DNA of 64,000 bases, from contig NC_081410.1 in NCBI RefSeq assembly GCF_030272615.1, positions 284,083,957-284,147,956 on the forward strand. The letters run 5' to 3'. Each line of letters opens with the position of its first letter. The stretch's first letter is position 1. Made by a program: the position numbers and the translations under genes. The notes under the pieces are model-generated. The model searched no databases. It was not told where the DNA came from and was given only the letters and a program-made list of their open reading frames with translations. Source of the stretch: Cryptomeria japonica (Eukaryota > Streptophyta > Pinopsida > Cupressales > Cupressaceae). Shown here one piece after another: positions 1 through 13,041 of the stretch.

Positions 1-1323
1 TTAGAACCCTATTTTAGAAATTGTGCCTCAAAAGCCCCAGTTTTGGAGCATCAAAATAGATTTTTGGAGTCACAACAAAGTTCAAAGATGGAAGTCCTGA
101 TTATAGAGTCAAAAGCACCAAAATCTGATTTTGGCACACATCATGCTCTTAAAACGTCATTCGAAGCTTGTGCCTCAAAAGCCCTACATTCAGAGAATCA
201 AAATCAATGTTTTGAGGCACAACAAGGTTTCAAGATGCAAGCCCCGATTCTAGAGCCAGTAGTATCAAAATTTAATTTTGATGTACTTTGTGCTCTTAGA
301 ACCCTATTTCAGAAATTGAACCTCAAAAGCCCCAATTTTGGAGCATCAAAATCGATGTTTGGAGGCTCAACAAGGTTTCAAGATGCAAGTCCTGATTCTG
401 GAGCTGGTAGCGTAAAATTTGATTTTGACACACATCGTGCTCTTAGAACCTTGTTTTGGAGATTATGCCTCAAAATCATCGATTTCAAAGCATCAAAATT
501 TGTGTTTGGAGGCACAACAAGCATTCGAGATGCAAATCCCTATTCGGGAGCCCGTAGTGTCAAAACGTGATTTTGATGCACACCGTGATCTTAGAAACTT
601 GTTTCAGAGGATGTGCCTCGAAAGCATTAGTTTCAAAACATCCAAATCAATGTTTAAAGGCACAACAAGGTTTCAAGACACAAGTCCCAATTCTCAAGCT
701 GATAGCATCAAAACACGATTTTGACAAACATGGTGTTCTTAGAACCTCATTTAGGAGGTTGTGACTCAAAAGCCTCATTTTTGGAACATAAAAACTAGTG
801 TTTGGAGTCACAAAAAGGTTTCAAGACACAAGTCCCAATTCCAGAGTAAGTAGAGTCAAAATGCAATTTTGATGTACATCATGCTCTTAGAACGTCATTT
901 CGGAGATTGTGCCTTGAAAGCCCTGATTTTGGCACATCAAAATCAATATTTTGAGGCACAACAAGGTTTCAAGAAACAAGTCCCTATTCCGGAGACAGTA
1001 GCGTCAAAATTCCATTTTGACACACATCATTCTTTGAGAAGCTCATTTCAGAGCTTGTCCCTTGAAAGACTCAGTTTTGGAGCATCAAAATTGGAGGCAC
1101 AACAAGGTTTCAATATGCAAGTCCCGATTCTAGAATCAATAGCGTCAAAATCTGATTTTGGTGCACATCGTGCTCTTAGAACCTCATTTCGAAGCTTGTG
1201 CCTCAAAAGCCCTAGTTTCAGCTCATCAAAATCAGTGTTTTGTGTCACGACAAGGTTTCAAGATGCAAGCCCCTATTCTAGAGCCAGTAGCATCAAAATT
1301 CAAGTTTGATGCACATTGTGCCC
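1..1323 (+). repeat. Family A HOR copy (monomers 1-9)
   Basis: One complete nine-monomer unit beginning with monomer 1 at 'ttagaaccct'. The next unit starts with the same word at 1,324, so the period is 1,323 bp, exactly 9 x 147. It shares the private variants 'caaaatagatttttgg' (from 52) and 'acaaagttcaaagatg' with the following unit and with no other unit I noticed, so the two units are recent duplicates of each other. Monomer 8 is slightly short: it lacks about a dozen bases around 1,090. Confidence 0.85.
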
Positions 1324-2642
1324 TTAGAACCCTGTTTTAGAAATTGTGCCTCAAAAGCCCCAGTTTTGGAGCATCAAAATAGATTTTTGGAGTCACAACA
1401 AAGTTCAAAGATGCAAGTCCTGATTATAGAGTCAAAAGAGCCAAAATCTGATTTTGGCACACATCATGCTCTTAAAACCTCATTCAAAGCTTGTGCCTCA
1501 AAAGCCCTAGATTCAGAGAATCAGAATCAATGTTTTGAGGCACAACAAGGTTTTAAGATGCAAGCCCCTATTCTAGAGCCAGTAGCATCAATTTTGATAC
1601 ATATTGTGCTATTAGAACCCTGTTTTCAGAAATTGTGCCTCAAAAGCCTCAATTTTTGAGCATCAAAATCGATGTTTGGAGGCACAACAAGGTTTCAAGA
1701 TGCAAGTCCTGATTTTGGATCCGGTAGCATCAAAATTTGATTTTGATGCACATCTTTCTCTTAGAACCTTGTTTTAGAGATTATGCCTCAAAATCATCGG
1801 TTTTGAAGCATCATAATTGGTGTTTGGAGGCACAACAAGCTTTCGAGATGCAAGTCCCTATTCATGAGCCTGTAGTGTCAAAACGTGATTTTGATGCACA
1901 TCATGATCTTAGAAACTCATTTTGAAGCATGTGGCTTGAAAGCACCAGTTTCAAAACACCCAACTCAATGTTTAAAGGCACAACAAGGTTTCAAGACACA
2001 AGTCCCAATTCTCAAGTTGATAGCATCAAAACACTATTTTGACAAACATGGTGTTCTTAGAACCTCATTTAGGAGGTTGTGACTCAAAAGCCTCATTCCA
2101 GAGTGGGTAGAGTCAAAATGCAATTTTGATGTACATCATGCTCTTAGAACCTCATTTCAGAGATTGTGCCTTGAAAGCCCTAATTTTGACACATCAAAAT
2201 CAATGTTTTGAGGCACAACAAGGTTTCACGAAACAAGTCCGTATTCTGGAGCCAGTAGCGTCAAAATTCTATTTTGACGCATATCATTCTTTGAGAACCT
2301 CCTTTTAGAGCTTGTGCCTTGAAAAATTTTGATGCATATCATTCTTTGAGAACATCCTTTCAGAGGTTGTGCCTTGAAAGACTTAGTTTTGGAGCATCAA
2401 AATCAATGTTTGGAGACACAAAAAGGTTTCAATATACAAGTCCTGATTCTAGAGTCAATAGCATCAAAATCTGATTTTGGTGCACAAAGTGCTCTTAGAA
2501 CCTCAGTTTGAAGCTTGTGCCTCAAAAGCCATCATTTTGGATCATCAAAATCAATGTTTTGAAGCACAACAAGGTTTCAAGATGCAAGCCCCTATTCTAG
2601 AGCCAGTAGCATCAAAATTCAAGTTTGATGCACATTGTGCCC
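1324..2642 (+). repeat. Family A HOR copy (monomers 1-9)
   Basis: Second complete HOR unit, 1,319 bp, a close relative of 1-1,323. It has its own rearrangements. Monomer 6 is cut short: 'agcctcattccagagtggg' near 2,090 skips most of its body. A partial duplication of the monomer 7/8 boundary lies near 2,275-2,365, where the 'cattctttgagaac' word occurs twice about 60 bp apart. One loss and one gain nearly cancel, which keeps the unit length close to 1,323. Confidence 0.8.
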
Positions 2643-4707
2643 TTAGAACCCTGTTTTGGAAAGTGTGCCTCAAAAGCCCCAGTTTTTAGTATCAAAATCA
2701 ATTTTTGGAGTCACAACAAATTTTCAAGATGCAAGTCCCGATTATAGAGTGAAAAGCACCAAAATCTGATTTTGGCCCACATCGTGCTCTTAAAACCTCA
2801 TTCGAAGCTTGTGCCAAAAGCCCTAGATTTAGAGCATCAGAATCAATGTTTTGAGACACAACAAGGTTTCGAGATGCAAGCCCCGATTCTAGAGCCAGTA
2901 GCATCAAATGCACATTGTGCCTCAAAGCCCCAATTTTGGAGCATCAAAATTGATGTTTGGAGGAACAAAAAGGTTTCAAGATGCAAGTCCTGATTCTGGA
3001 GCCGATAGCGTCAAAATTTGATTTTGATGCACATTGTGCTCTTAGAACCTTGTTTTGGAGCTTATGCCTCAAAATCGTTGGTTTTGAAGCATCAAAATTG
3101 GTGTTTGGAGGCACAACAATCTTTCGAGATGCAAGTCCCTATTCCGGAGCCTGTAGTGTCAAAACAAGATTTTGATGCACATCGTGCTCTTAGAAACTCA
3201 TTTCAGAGCATCTGGCTCAAAAGCACCAGTTTAAAAACACCCAAATCAATGTTTAAAGGCACAACAAGGTTTCAAGACACAAGTCGCAATTCTCAAGCTG
3301 ATAGCATCAAAACATGATTTTGACAAACATGGTGTTCTTAGAACCTCATTTAGGAGGTTGTGACTCAAAATCCTCATTTTTGGAACATAAAAATTAGTGT
3401 TTGGAGTGGCAAAAAGGTTTCAAGATAAAAGTCCCAATTCTAGAGTGGGTAGAGTCAAAATGCAATTTTGATGTACATCATGCTCTTAGAACCTCATTTC
3501 AGAGATTGTGCCTTGAAAGCCTTGATTTTGGCACATCAAAATCAATGTTTTGAGGCACAACAAGGTTTCAAGAAACAAGTCCCTATTCCAGAGCCAATAT
3601 CATCAAAATTTGATTTTGACACACATCAAGGTTTCAAGATGCAAGCCCCGATTATAGAGCCAGTAGGAACAAAATTTAATTTTGATGCACATTGTGCCTC
3701 AAAAGCCCCAATTTTGAAGAATCAAAATCGATGTTTGGAGGCACAACAAGTTTTCAAAATGCAAGTCCTGATTCTGGAGCCGGTAGCTTCAAAATTTTAT
3801 TTTGATGCACATGGTGCTCTTAGAACCTTCTTTTGGAGCTTATGCCTTAAAAATCATCAGTTTCGAAGCATCATAATCGGTGTTTGGAGTCACAAAAATC
3901 TTTCTAGATGCAAGTCCCTATTCTGGAGCATGTAGTGTCAAAATGTGATTTCTAGGCACATCATGCTCTTAGAAACTCGTTCGGAGCATGTGGCTCGAAA
4001 GCAACAATTTCAAAACTCCCAAATCAATGTTTAAAGGAACTACAAGGTTTCAAGACACAAGTCCCAATTCTCAAGCTGATAGCATGAAAACACGATTTTG
4101 ACAAACATGGTGTTCTTAGAACCTTATTTCGGAGGTTGTGACTCAAAATCCTCATTTTTGGAACACAAAAATTAGTGTTTGGAGTCACAACAAGGTTTCA
4201 AGACACAAATCCCAATTCCAGACTGGGTAGAGTCAAAATGCAATTTTCATGTACATCATACTCTTCGAACCTCATTTCCGAGATTGTGCCTTGAAAGTGC
4301 TCATTTTGGCACATCAAAATCAATGTTTTGAGGCACAACAAGGTTTCAAGAAACAAGTCCCTATTCTGGAGCTAGTAGCGCCAAAATTCTATTTTGACAC
4401 ACATCAATTTTTGAGTAGCTCATTTTAGAGCTTGTACCTCGAAAGACTCAGTTTTGGAGCATCAAAATCAATGTTTGGAGGCACAACAAGGTTTCAAGAT
4501 GCAAGTACTTATTCTAGAGTCAATAGCATCAAAATTTGATTTTGGTGCACATCATGCTCTTAGAATCTCATTTCGAAGCTTGTGCCTCAAAAGCCCTGGT
4601 TTCATATCATCAAAATTAGTGTTTTGAGGCACAACAAGGTTTCAAGATGCAAGCCCCTATTATAGAGCCAGTAGCATCAAAATTCAAGTTTGATGCACAT
4701 TGCGCCA
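2643..4707 (+). repeat. Rearranged family A HOR, 7-to-2 fusion
   Basis: Starts as a normal unit (1, 2, 3, 4, 5, 6, 7). Within monomer 7, at 3,619-3,630, the sequence jumps into monomer 2 ('cacatcaaggtttcaag'), after which the order 2, 3, 4, 5, 6, 7, 8, 9 is completed. Length is 2,065 bp, about 14 monomers, instead of 9 or 18. Both copies of monomer 2 have lost the 'gctcttagaaccc' stretch before monomer 3 (near 2,909 and 3,693). The same fusion with the same private 'cagtagg' variant occurs inverted near 32,919, so it arose once and was copied. Confidence 0.8.
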
Positions 4708-5370
4708 TTAGAACCCTATTTTTGAAATTGTGCCTCAAAAGCCCCAGTTTTGGCGCATGAAAATCAATTTTTGGAGTCACAACAAAGTTTCAAGATGCAA
4801 GTCCCGATTATAGAGTCAACAGTGTCAAAATCTAATTTTGGCGCACATCGTGCTCTTAAAACCTCATTCGAAGCTTGTGCCTCAAAAGCCCCAGATTCAG
4901 AGCATCAGAATCAAATTTTTGAGGCACAACAACATTTCAAGATGCAAGCCCCGATTCTAGAGCTAGTAGCACAAAATTTAATTTTGATGCACATTGTGTT
5001 CTTAGAACCCTGTTTTAGAAATTGTACCTCAAAAGCCCCAATTTTGGAGCATGAAAATTGATATTTGGAGGCACAACATGGTTTCAAGATGCAAGTCCTA
5101 ATTCTGGAGCCCGTAGCATCAAATTTGATTTTGACTTACATCATGATCTTAGAACCTTGTTTTGGAGCTTATGCCTCAAAATCATCAGTTTCAAAGCATC
5201 AAAATTGGTGTTTGGAGGCACAACCAGCTTTCAAGAGGCAAGTCCCTATTCTAGAGCCTGTAGTGTCAAAATGTGATTTTCATGCACATCGTACTATTAG
5301 AAACTCAATTTAGAGCATGTGGCTCGAAAGCTCCAGTTTCAAAACACCCAAATCAATGTTTAAAGGCACA

Positions 5371-5405
5371 ACAAGGTTCTAGGGAACACAATGTTTTTGA
5401 GGCAT
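5371..5405. other. Orientation switch + to -, with templated filler
   Basis: Monomer 5 on + reads to 'acaaggtt' (5,371-5,378). The sequence then continues with 'tctagggaacacaatg' (from 5,378), which is not + strand A but matches the - strand boundary of monomers 6/5 as at 11,952. After about 20 bp it jumps again at 'tttgaggcataagct' into monomer 4 in - orientation. Short matches sit at both joins (aggtt; ttt). From here to about 28,745 monomers run on the - strand, apart from a single inverted monomer in each of B II and B III. Confidence 0.85.
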
Positions 5406-8400
5406 AAGCTAAAAAACAAGGTTCTAAGAGCACGATGTGTGTCAAAATCAAAATTTGACGCTACCGGCTCGAGAATCAGGACTTCCATCTTGAAACCTTT
5501 TTGTGCCTCCAAACATCGATTTTGATGCTCCAAAACTAGGGCTTTTGAGGCACAATTTCTAAAATAGGGTTCTAAGAGCACAATGTGCATTAAAATTAAA
5601 TTTGGATGCTACTGGCTCTAGAATCAAGGCTTGCATCTTGAAACCTTGTTTTGCCTCAAAACATTGATTATGATGCTCTGAATCTGGGGCTTTTGAGGCA
5701 CAAGCTTTGAATGAGGTTTTAAGAGCACGATGTCCACCAAAATTAGATTTTGACCCTATTGACTCTATAATCGGGACATGCATCTTAAAACCTTGTTGTA
5801 CCTCCAAACATTGATTTTGATGCTCCAAAACTGGGGCAATTTCTAAAATAGGGTTCTAAGGGTACAATGTGCATCAAACTTGAATTTTGACACTACTGGC
5901 TCTAGAATAGGGGGCTTGCATCTTGAAACCTTGTTGTGCCTCAAAACACTGATTTTGATGATCCGAAACTAGGGCTTTTGAGGCACAAGCTTTGAAATAA
6001 GGTTCTAAGAGCACGATGTGCACCAAAATCGGATTTTGATGCTATTGACTCTAGAATCGAGACATGCATCTTAAAACCTTGTTGTACCTCCAAACATTGA
6101 TTTTGATGCTCCAAAACTGAGTCTTTTGAGGCACAAGCTCTGAAATGAGCTTCTCAAAGAATGGTGTGCCTCAAAATGGTATTTTGACGATAGTAGCTCT
6201 GGAATAGGGACTTGTTTCTTGAAACCTTGTTGCGCCTCAAAACATTGATTTTGATGTGCCAAAATCAGGGCTTTCAAGGCACAATCTCTGAAATGAGGTT
6301 GTAAGAGCATGATGTACATCAAAATTGCATTTTGACTCTATCCACTCTAGAATTGGGACTTGTGTCTTGAAACCCTGTTCTGACTCCAAACACTTATTTT
6401 TGTTTTCCAAAAATGAGGCTTTTGAGTCACAACCTCCGAAATGAGGTTCTAAGAACACCATGTTTGTCAAAATCATGTTTTGATGCTATCAGCTTGAGAA
6501 TTGGGACTTGTGTCTTGAAACCTTGTTGTACTTTTAAACATTTATTTGCGTGTTTTAAAACTGGTGCTTTCGAGCCATATTCTCCAAAAAGAGTTTCTAA
6601 GAGAACGATGTGCATCAAAATCATGTTTTAACACAACCAGCTCCGGAATAGCGACTTGCATCTCGAAAGCTTGTTGTGCCTCTAAACACCAATTGTGATG
6701 CTTCGAAACTGAGAATTTTGAGGCATAAGCTCTAAAAAAAGGTTCTAAGAGCATGATGTGTGTCAAAATCAAATTTTGACACTACCAGCTCCAAAATTAG
6801 GACTTGCATCTTGAAACCTTGTTGTGCCTCCAAACATCAATTTTGATGCTCCAAAATTGGGGCTTTTGAGACACAATTTCTGAAACAGGGTTCTAAGAGC
6901 ATAATTTGTATCAAAATTTTTTTTTGATGCTACTGGCTCTAGAATCGGGGCTTGCATCTTGAAACATTGTTGTGCCTCAAAATATTAATTCTGATCCTCT
7001 GAATCTGGGGCTTTTGAGGCACAAGCTTTGAATTAGGTTTTAAGAGCACGACATGCGCCAAAATTAGATTTTAATACTAATGACTCTATAATCGGGACTT
7101 GCATCTTGAAAGTTTGTTGTGACTCCAAAAATTGATTTTGATGCTCCAAAACTAGGGCTTTTGAGGCACAATTTCTAAAACAAGGTTCTAAGGGCACAAT
7201 GTGCATCAAACTTGAATTTTGATGCTATTGACTCTAGAATCAGGACTTGCATCTTGAAACCTTGTTGTGCCTCCAAACATTGATTTTAATGCTCCAAAAC
7301 TAAGTCTTTCGAGGAACAAGCTCTAAAATGAGCTTGTCAAAGAATGATGTGCATCAAAATCAAATTTTGACGCTACTAGCTTCGGAATAGGGATTTATTT
7401 CTTGAAACCTTGTTGTGCCTCAAAACATTGATTTTGATGTGCCAAAATCAGGGCTTTCAAGGCACAATCTCCGAAATGAGGTTCTAAGAGCATGATGCAC
7501 ATCAAAATTAAATTTTGACTCTACCCACTCTGGAATTGGGACTTGTGTCTTGAAACCTTGTTGTGACTCCAAACACTAATTTTTATGTTCCAAAAAAGAG
7601 GCTTTTGAGTCTCAACCTCCGAAATGAGGTTCTAAGAACACCATGTTTGTCAAAATCGTGTTTTGATGCTATCAACCTGAGAATTGGGACTTGTGTCTTG
7701 AAACCTTATTGTGCCTTTAAACATTGAGTTGGGTGTTTCGAAACTGGTGCTTTCTAGCCACATGCTCCAAAGCAAGTTTGTAAGAGCATGATGTGCATCA
7801 AAATCACGTTTTGACACTATAGTCTCCAGAATAGGGACTTGCATCTCGAAACCTTGTTGTGCCTCTAAACACCAATTCTGATGCTTTGAAATCGATGATT
7901 TTTGAGGCATAAGCTCCAAAACAAGGTTCTAAGAGCACGATGTGCGTCAAAATAAAATTTTGATGCTACTGGCTCCCGATTCAGTACTTGCATCTTGAAA
8001 TGTTGTTGTGCCTCCAAACATCGATTTTAATGCTCCAAAATTGTGAATTTTGAGGCACAATTTCTGAAAAAGGGATCTAAGAGCACAATGTGAATCAAAA
8101 TTTAATTTTGATGCTACTGGCTCTAGAATCGGGGCTTGTATCTTGAAACCTTGTTTTGCCTCAAAACATTGATTCTGATGCTCAGAACCTGGGGATTTTG
8201 AGGCACAAGCTTTGAATGAGGTTTTAAGAGCACGATGTGCACCAAAATCAAATTTTGATGCTCCAAAGTTGGGGCTTTTGAGGCACAATTTCTAAAACAG
8301 GGTTCTAAGGGCACACTGTGCATCAAACTTGAATTTTGATACTACTGGCTCTAGAATAGGGATTTGCATCTTGAAACCTTGTTGTGCCTCAAAACACTAA

Positions 8401-9709
8401 TTTTGATGATAAAAAACCAGGGCTTTTGGAACACAAGCTTTGATTCTGATGCTCTGAATCTGGGGCTTTTGAGGCACCAGCTTCGAATGAGGTTTTAAGA
8501 GCACGATGTGCACCAAAATTAGATTTTGAGGCTATTGACTCTATAATCAGGACTTGCAACTTGAAACTTTCTTGTGACTCCAAAAATTGATTTTGATGCT
8601 CCAAAACTTGGGCTTTTGAGGCACAATTTCTAAAATAGGGTTCTAAAGGCACAATGTGCATCAAACTTGAATTTTGATGCTACTGGCTCTAGAATAGGGG
8701 CTTACATCTTGAAACCTTGTTGTGCCTCAAAACACTGATTTTCATGATCCGAACCTATGGGTTTTAAGGAACAAGCTTCAAAATGATGTTCTAAGAGCAC
8801 GATGTCCACCAAAATTAGATTTTGATGCTATTGACTCTAGAATCAGGAGTTGCATTTTGAAATCTTGTTGTGCCTCCAAACATTGATTTTGATGCTCCAA
8901 AACTGAGTCTTCTGAAGCACAAGCTCTGAAATAAGCTTCTCAAAGAATGATGTGCGTCAAAATGGAATTTTGATGCTACTTTTTACAGAATAGGGTCTTG
9001 TTTCTTGAAACCTCGTTGTGCCTCAAAACATTGATTTTGATGTGCCAAAATCAGGGCTTTGAAGGCACAATCTTTGAAATGAGGTTCTAAGAGCATGATG
9101 TACATCAACATTGCATTTTGACTCTACCCACTCTAGAATTGGGACTTGTGTCTTAAAACCTTGTTATGACTCCTAACACTTATTTTTGTTTTCAAAAAAT
9201 GAGGGTTTGAACTCACAACCCCCGAAATGAGGTTCTCAGAACACCATGTTTGTCAAAGTCGTGTTTTGATGATATCAGCTTGAGAATTGGGACTTGTGTG
9301 TTGAAACCTTGTTGTGTCTTTAAACCTTGTTGTGTCTAAGAGCACGATGTGCATCAAAATCATGTTTTGACACTAAAGGCTCCAGAATAGGGACTTGCAA
9401 TTTGAAAGCTTGTTGTGCCTCCAAACACAAATTTTGATGCTTGCAAACTGATGATTTTGAGGCATAAGCTCCAAAACAAGGTTCTAAGAGCACGGTGTGC
9501 GTCAAAATCAAATTTTGATGCTACCGGCTCTAGAATCAGGACTTACATCTTGAAACCTTGTTGTGCCTGCAAACATCGATTTTGATGCTCTAAAATTGGG
9601 GCTTTTGAGACACAATTTCTGAAACAGGGTTCTGAGAGCACAATGTGCATCAAAATTAAATTTTGTTGCTACTGGCTCTAGAATCGGGGCTTGCATCTTG
9701 AAACCTTGT
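5396..9709 (-). repeat. Family A satellite array (- orientation)
   Basis: Read on the - strand, the 1-to-9 order is the same as in the left block; along rising coordinates it runs 4, 3, 2, 1, 9, 8, 7 and so on. Departures seen: monomer 1 at about 5,785 carries words of monomer 8. Monomer 9 is lost at about 7,225, where monomers 1 and 8 are fused. Half of monomer 1 is lost at 8,252-8,262. Monomer 9 jumps back to 2 at about 8,405-8,450. Monomer 5 is reduced to a stub at 9,301-9,345. No other feature is visible. Confidence 0.93.
8241..8275 (-). repeat. Half-monomer deletion at the internal half-repeat
   Basis: The sequence goes from the distal 'accaaaatcaaattttgat' half straight into 'gctccaaagttggggc', the proximal half of the same monomer type. 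The word 'attttgatgct' at 8,252-8,262 belongs to both halves. This is the product expected from exchange between the two related halves of a monomer. Confidence 0.7.
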
Positions 9710-10027
9710 TGTGCCTCCAAACATTGATTTTGATGCTCCAAAATTGGGTTTTTTGAGGCACAAGCTTCGAATTGAGCTTCTAAGAGAATGAATTGCACCA
9801 AAATGGAATTTTGACGCTATAGGCTCCAAAAACAAGGCTTTTGAGGCATAACCTCTAAAATGAGGTTCTAAGAACACCATGTTTGTCAAAATAATGTTTT
9901 GACGCTATCAGCTTGAGAATCGGGAGTTGTGTTGTGAAATCTCTTTGTGCCTTTAAACATTGATTTTGATGTCTTAAAAAGGGAGTTTTTGACCCACATA
10001 CTCCGAAACGAGGTTCTAAGAGCACGA
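9710..10027 (-). repeat. Family B patch inside family A
   Basis: About 318 bp (two monomers) matches B blocks I and IV rather than A. The 'ttctaagagaatgaattgc' word, the 'acaaggcttttgaggcata' word and the 'tttgacccacatactccg' segment are paralleled at 16,180-16,420 and 39,340-39,590. The patch stops abruptly at 10,027, where 'agcacga' joins 'tttctaaaatagg' of A monomer 1. It looks like gene conversion or a double exchange with a B block. The left boundary is approximate because A and B are similar there. Confidence 0.7.
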
Positions 10028-10407
10028 TTTCTAAAATAGGTTTCTAAGGGCACAATGTGCGTCAAACTTGAATTTTTATGCTACTGACTCTAGAATAGGG
10101 GCTTGCATCTTGAAACCTTTTTGTGCCCCAAAACACTAATTCTGATTATCCGAAATGAGGGCTTTTGAGGCACAAGCTTCGAAATGAGGTTCTAAGAGCA
10201 CGATGTGCACCAAAATCAAATTTTGATGCTATTGACTCTAGAATCGAGACTTGCATCTTGAAACCTTGTGGTGCCTCCAAACATTGATTTTGATGCTCCA
10301 AAACTGAGTCTTTCGAGGCACAAGCTCTGAAATGGGCTTCTCAAAGAATGATGTGCATCAAAAAGAAACTGGCTCCGGAATAGGGACTTGTTTCTTGAAA
10401 CCTTGTT

Positions 10408-11737
10408 GTGCCTCAAAAGATTGATTTTGATGTGCCAAAATCAGGGGTTTCAAGGCACAATCTCCGAATTGAGGTTCTAAGAGCATGATGTAAATAAAAA
10501 TTGCATTTTGACTCAACCCACTCTTTAATTTTGACTTGTGTCTTGAAACCTTGTTGTGACTGCAAACACTAATTTTTATGTTCCAAAAATGATGCTTTTC
10601 AGTCACAACCTCTGAAATGTGGTTCTAAGAACACCATGTTTGTCAAAACCATGATTTGATACTATCAACTTGAGAATTGGGACTTGTGTCTTGAAACCTT
10701 GTTGTGTGTTCAAACATTGATTTGGGTGTTTTGAAATTGGTGCTTTCGAGCCACATGCTCCGAAATGAGTTTCTAAGAGCACGATGTGCATCAAAATCAC
10801 GTTTTGACACTACAGGCTCTAGAATAGGGACTTGTGTCTCGAAAGCTTGTTGTGCCTCCAAACACCAATTTTGATGCTTCAAAATTGATGATTGTGAGGC
10901 ATAAGCTCCAAAAAAAGACTGTAAGAGCACGATATGCATGAAAATCAAATTTTGACGCATCTGGCTCGAGAATCAGGACTTGCATCTTGAAACCTTACTA
11001 TGCCTCCAAACATCGATTTTGATGCTCCAAAATTAGGGCTTTTGAGGCACAATTTCAAAAATAGGGTTCTAACAGCACAATGTGCATCAAAATTAAATTT
11101 TGATGCTACTAGCTCTAGAATCGAGACTTACATCTTGAAATGTTGTTGTGCCTCAAAACATTGATTCTGATGCTCTAAATCTGCGGCTTTTGAGGCACAA
11201 GCTTCGAACGAAGGTTTAAGAGCATGATGTGCGCCAAAATAAGATTTTGACGCTATTGACTCTATAATTGGGACTTGCATCTTGAAACTTTGTTGTGACT
11301 CCAAAAATCAATTTTGATGCTCCAAAACTGGGGCTTTTGAGGCACAATTTGTAAAACAGGGTTCTAAGTGCACAATGTGCATCAAACTTGAATTTTGATG
11401 CTACTAGCTCTAGAATAGGGGCTTGCATCTTGAACCTGGTTGTGCCTCAAAACACTGATTTTGATGATCCAAAACCAGGGCTTTTGAGGCACAAGCTTTG
11501 AAATGAGGTTCTAAAAGCACGATGTGCACCAAAATCAGATTTTGATGGTATTGACTCTAGAATTGGGACTTGCATATTGTAACCTTGTTGTGCCTCCAAA
11601 CATTTATTTTGACGCTCCAAAACTAAGTCTTTCGAGGTGCAAGCTCTTAAATGAGCTTCTCAAAGAATGATGTGATTCAAAATGGAATTTTGATGCTACT
11701 GGCTCTGGAATAGGGACTTGTTTCTTGAAACCTTGTT
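10408..11737 (-). repeat. Family A HOR copy
   Basis: One full nine-monomer unit, measured from the 'gtgcctc' start of monomer 7 at 10,408 to the same point at 11,738: 1,330 bp. The order along rising coordinates is 7, 6, 5, 4, 3, 2, 1, 9, 8 without visible loss. Confidence 0.8.
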
Positions 11738-13041
11738 GTGCCTCAAAACATTGATTTTGATGTGCCAAAATCAGGGCTTTCAAGGCGTAATCTCCGAAAT
11801 GAGGTTCTAAGAGCATGACATACATCAAAATTGCATATTGACTCTACCCACTCTGGAATTGGGACTTGTGTCTTGAAACCTTGTTGTGACTACAAACACT
11901 AATTTTTATGTTCCAAAAATGAGGTTTTTGAGTCACAACCTCCAAAATGAGGTTCTAGGGAACACAATGTTTGTGAAAATCGTGTTTTGATGCTATCAGC
12001 TTGAGAATTGGGAATTGTGTCTTGAAACCTTGTTGTGCCTTTAAACTTTGATTTGGGTGTTTTGAAAGTGTAGATTTCGAGCCACATGCTCCAAAATGAG
12101 TTTGTAAGAGCACATTTTGCATCGAAATAACGTTTTGACACTACAAGCTCTGGAATAGGGACTTGCATCTCGAAAAGCTTGTTGTGCCTCCAAACATCAA
12201 TTTTGATGCTTCAAAAATGATGATTTTGAGGCATAAGCTCCAAAACAAGGTTCTAAGAGCACAATGTGTGTCAAAATCAAATTTTGATGCTGCCAGCTCT
12301 AGAATTAGGACTTGCATCTTGAAACCTTGTTGTGCCTCCAAACATTGACTTTGATTCTCTAAAACAGGGTTCTAAGAGCACAATGTGCATTAAAATTAAA
12401 TTTTGATGCTACTGGCTCTAGAATCAGGTCTTGCATCTTGAAACCTTTTTGTGCCTCAAAACATTGATTTTGATGCTTTGAATCTGGGGCTTTAGAGGCA
12501 CATGCTTCGAATGAGGTTTTAAGAGTAGGACGTGCGCCAAAATCAGATTTTGAGGCTATTGACTCTATAATCAGGACTTGCATCATGAAACTTTGTTATG
12601 ACTCCAAAAATATATTTTGATGCTCCAAAACTAGGGCTTTTGAGGTACAATTTCTAAAAGAGGGTTCTAAGGGGACAGTGTGCATCAAACTTGAATTTTG
12701 ATGCTACCGGCTCTAGAATAGGGGCTTGTATCTCAAAACCTTGTTGTGCCTCAAAACACTGATTTTGATGATCCGAAACCAGGGCTCTTGAGGCACAAGC
12801 ATCGAAATGAGGTTCTAGGAGGACGATGTGCACGAAAATCAGATTTTGATGCTATTGACTCTAAAATCAGGAATTGCATCTTGAAACCTAGTTGTGCCTC
12901 CAAACATTGATTTTGATGCTCCAAAACTGAGTCTTTCGAGGCACAAGCTCTGAAATGAGCTTCTAAAAGAATGATGTGCGTCAAAATGGAATTTTGATGC
13001 TACTGGCTCCGGAATAGGGACTTGTTTCTTGAAACCTTGTT
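11738..13041 (-). repeat. Family A HOR copy
   Basis: Next unit from monomer 7 to monomer 7, 1,304 bp. It carries the variant 'ttctagggaacacaatg' at 11,952 in the monomer 6/5 boundary. That is the variant which also supplies the filler at the 5,378 orientation switch. Monomer 3 is truncated near 12,340. Confidence 0.78.

Larger units (their letters stand above)
1..5378 (+). repeat. Family A satellite array, left block (+ orientation)
   Basis: Tandem 147-148 bp monomers. For example, the ggc-cacaa landmark recurs at 364, 511, 659 and 807. Nine monomer variants follow a fixed order. Diagnostic words on this strand are: 1 'tttttggagtcacaac' with 'gattatagagtc'; 2 'gattcagag(c)atcagaatc'; 3 'ccccaattttggagcatc' then 'atcgatgtttgg'; 4 'aattggtgtttgg'; 5 'tttaaaggcac'; 6 'tggaacataaaaattagtg'; 7 'gattttggcacatc' with 'aagaaacaagtcc'; 8 'gactcagttttggagc'; 9 a second-half-like 'tcatcaaaatcagtg'. 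The nine make one HOR. Two full units come first. A rearranged stretch follows (monomer 2 deleted internally near 2,909, and a 7-to-2 fusion at 3,619), then an intact 3-to-9 run and 1-to-5 up to the orientation switch. No gene, tRNA or transposon is visible. The array is seen directly; a centromeric role is inference. Confidence 0.95.
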
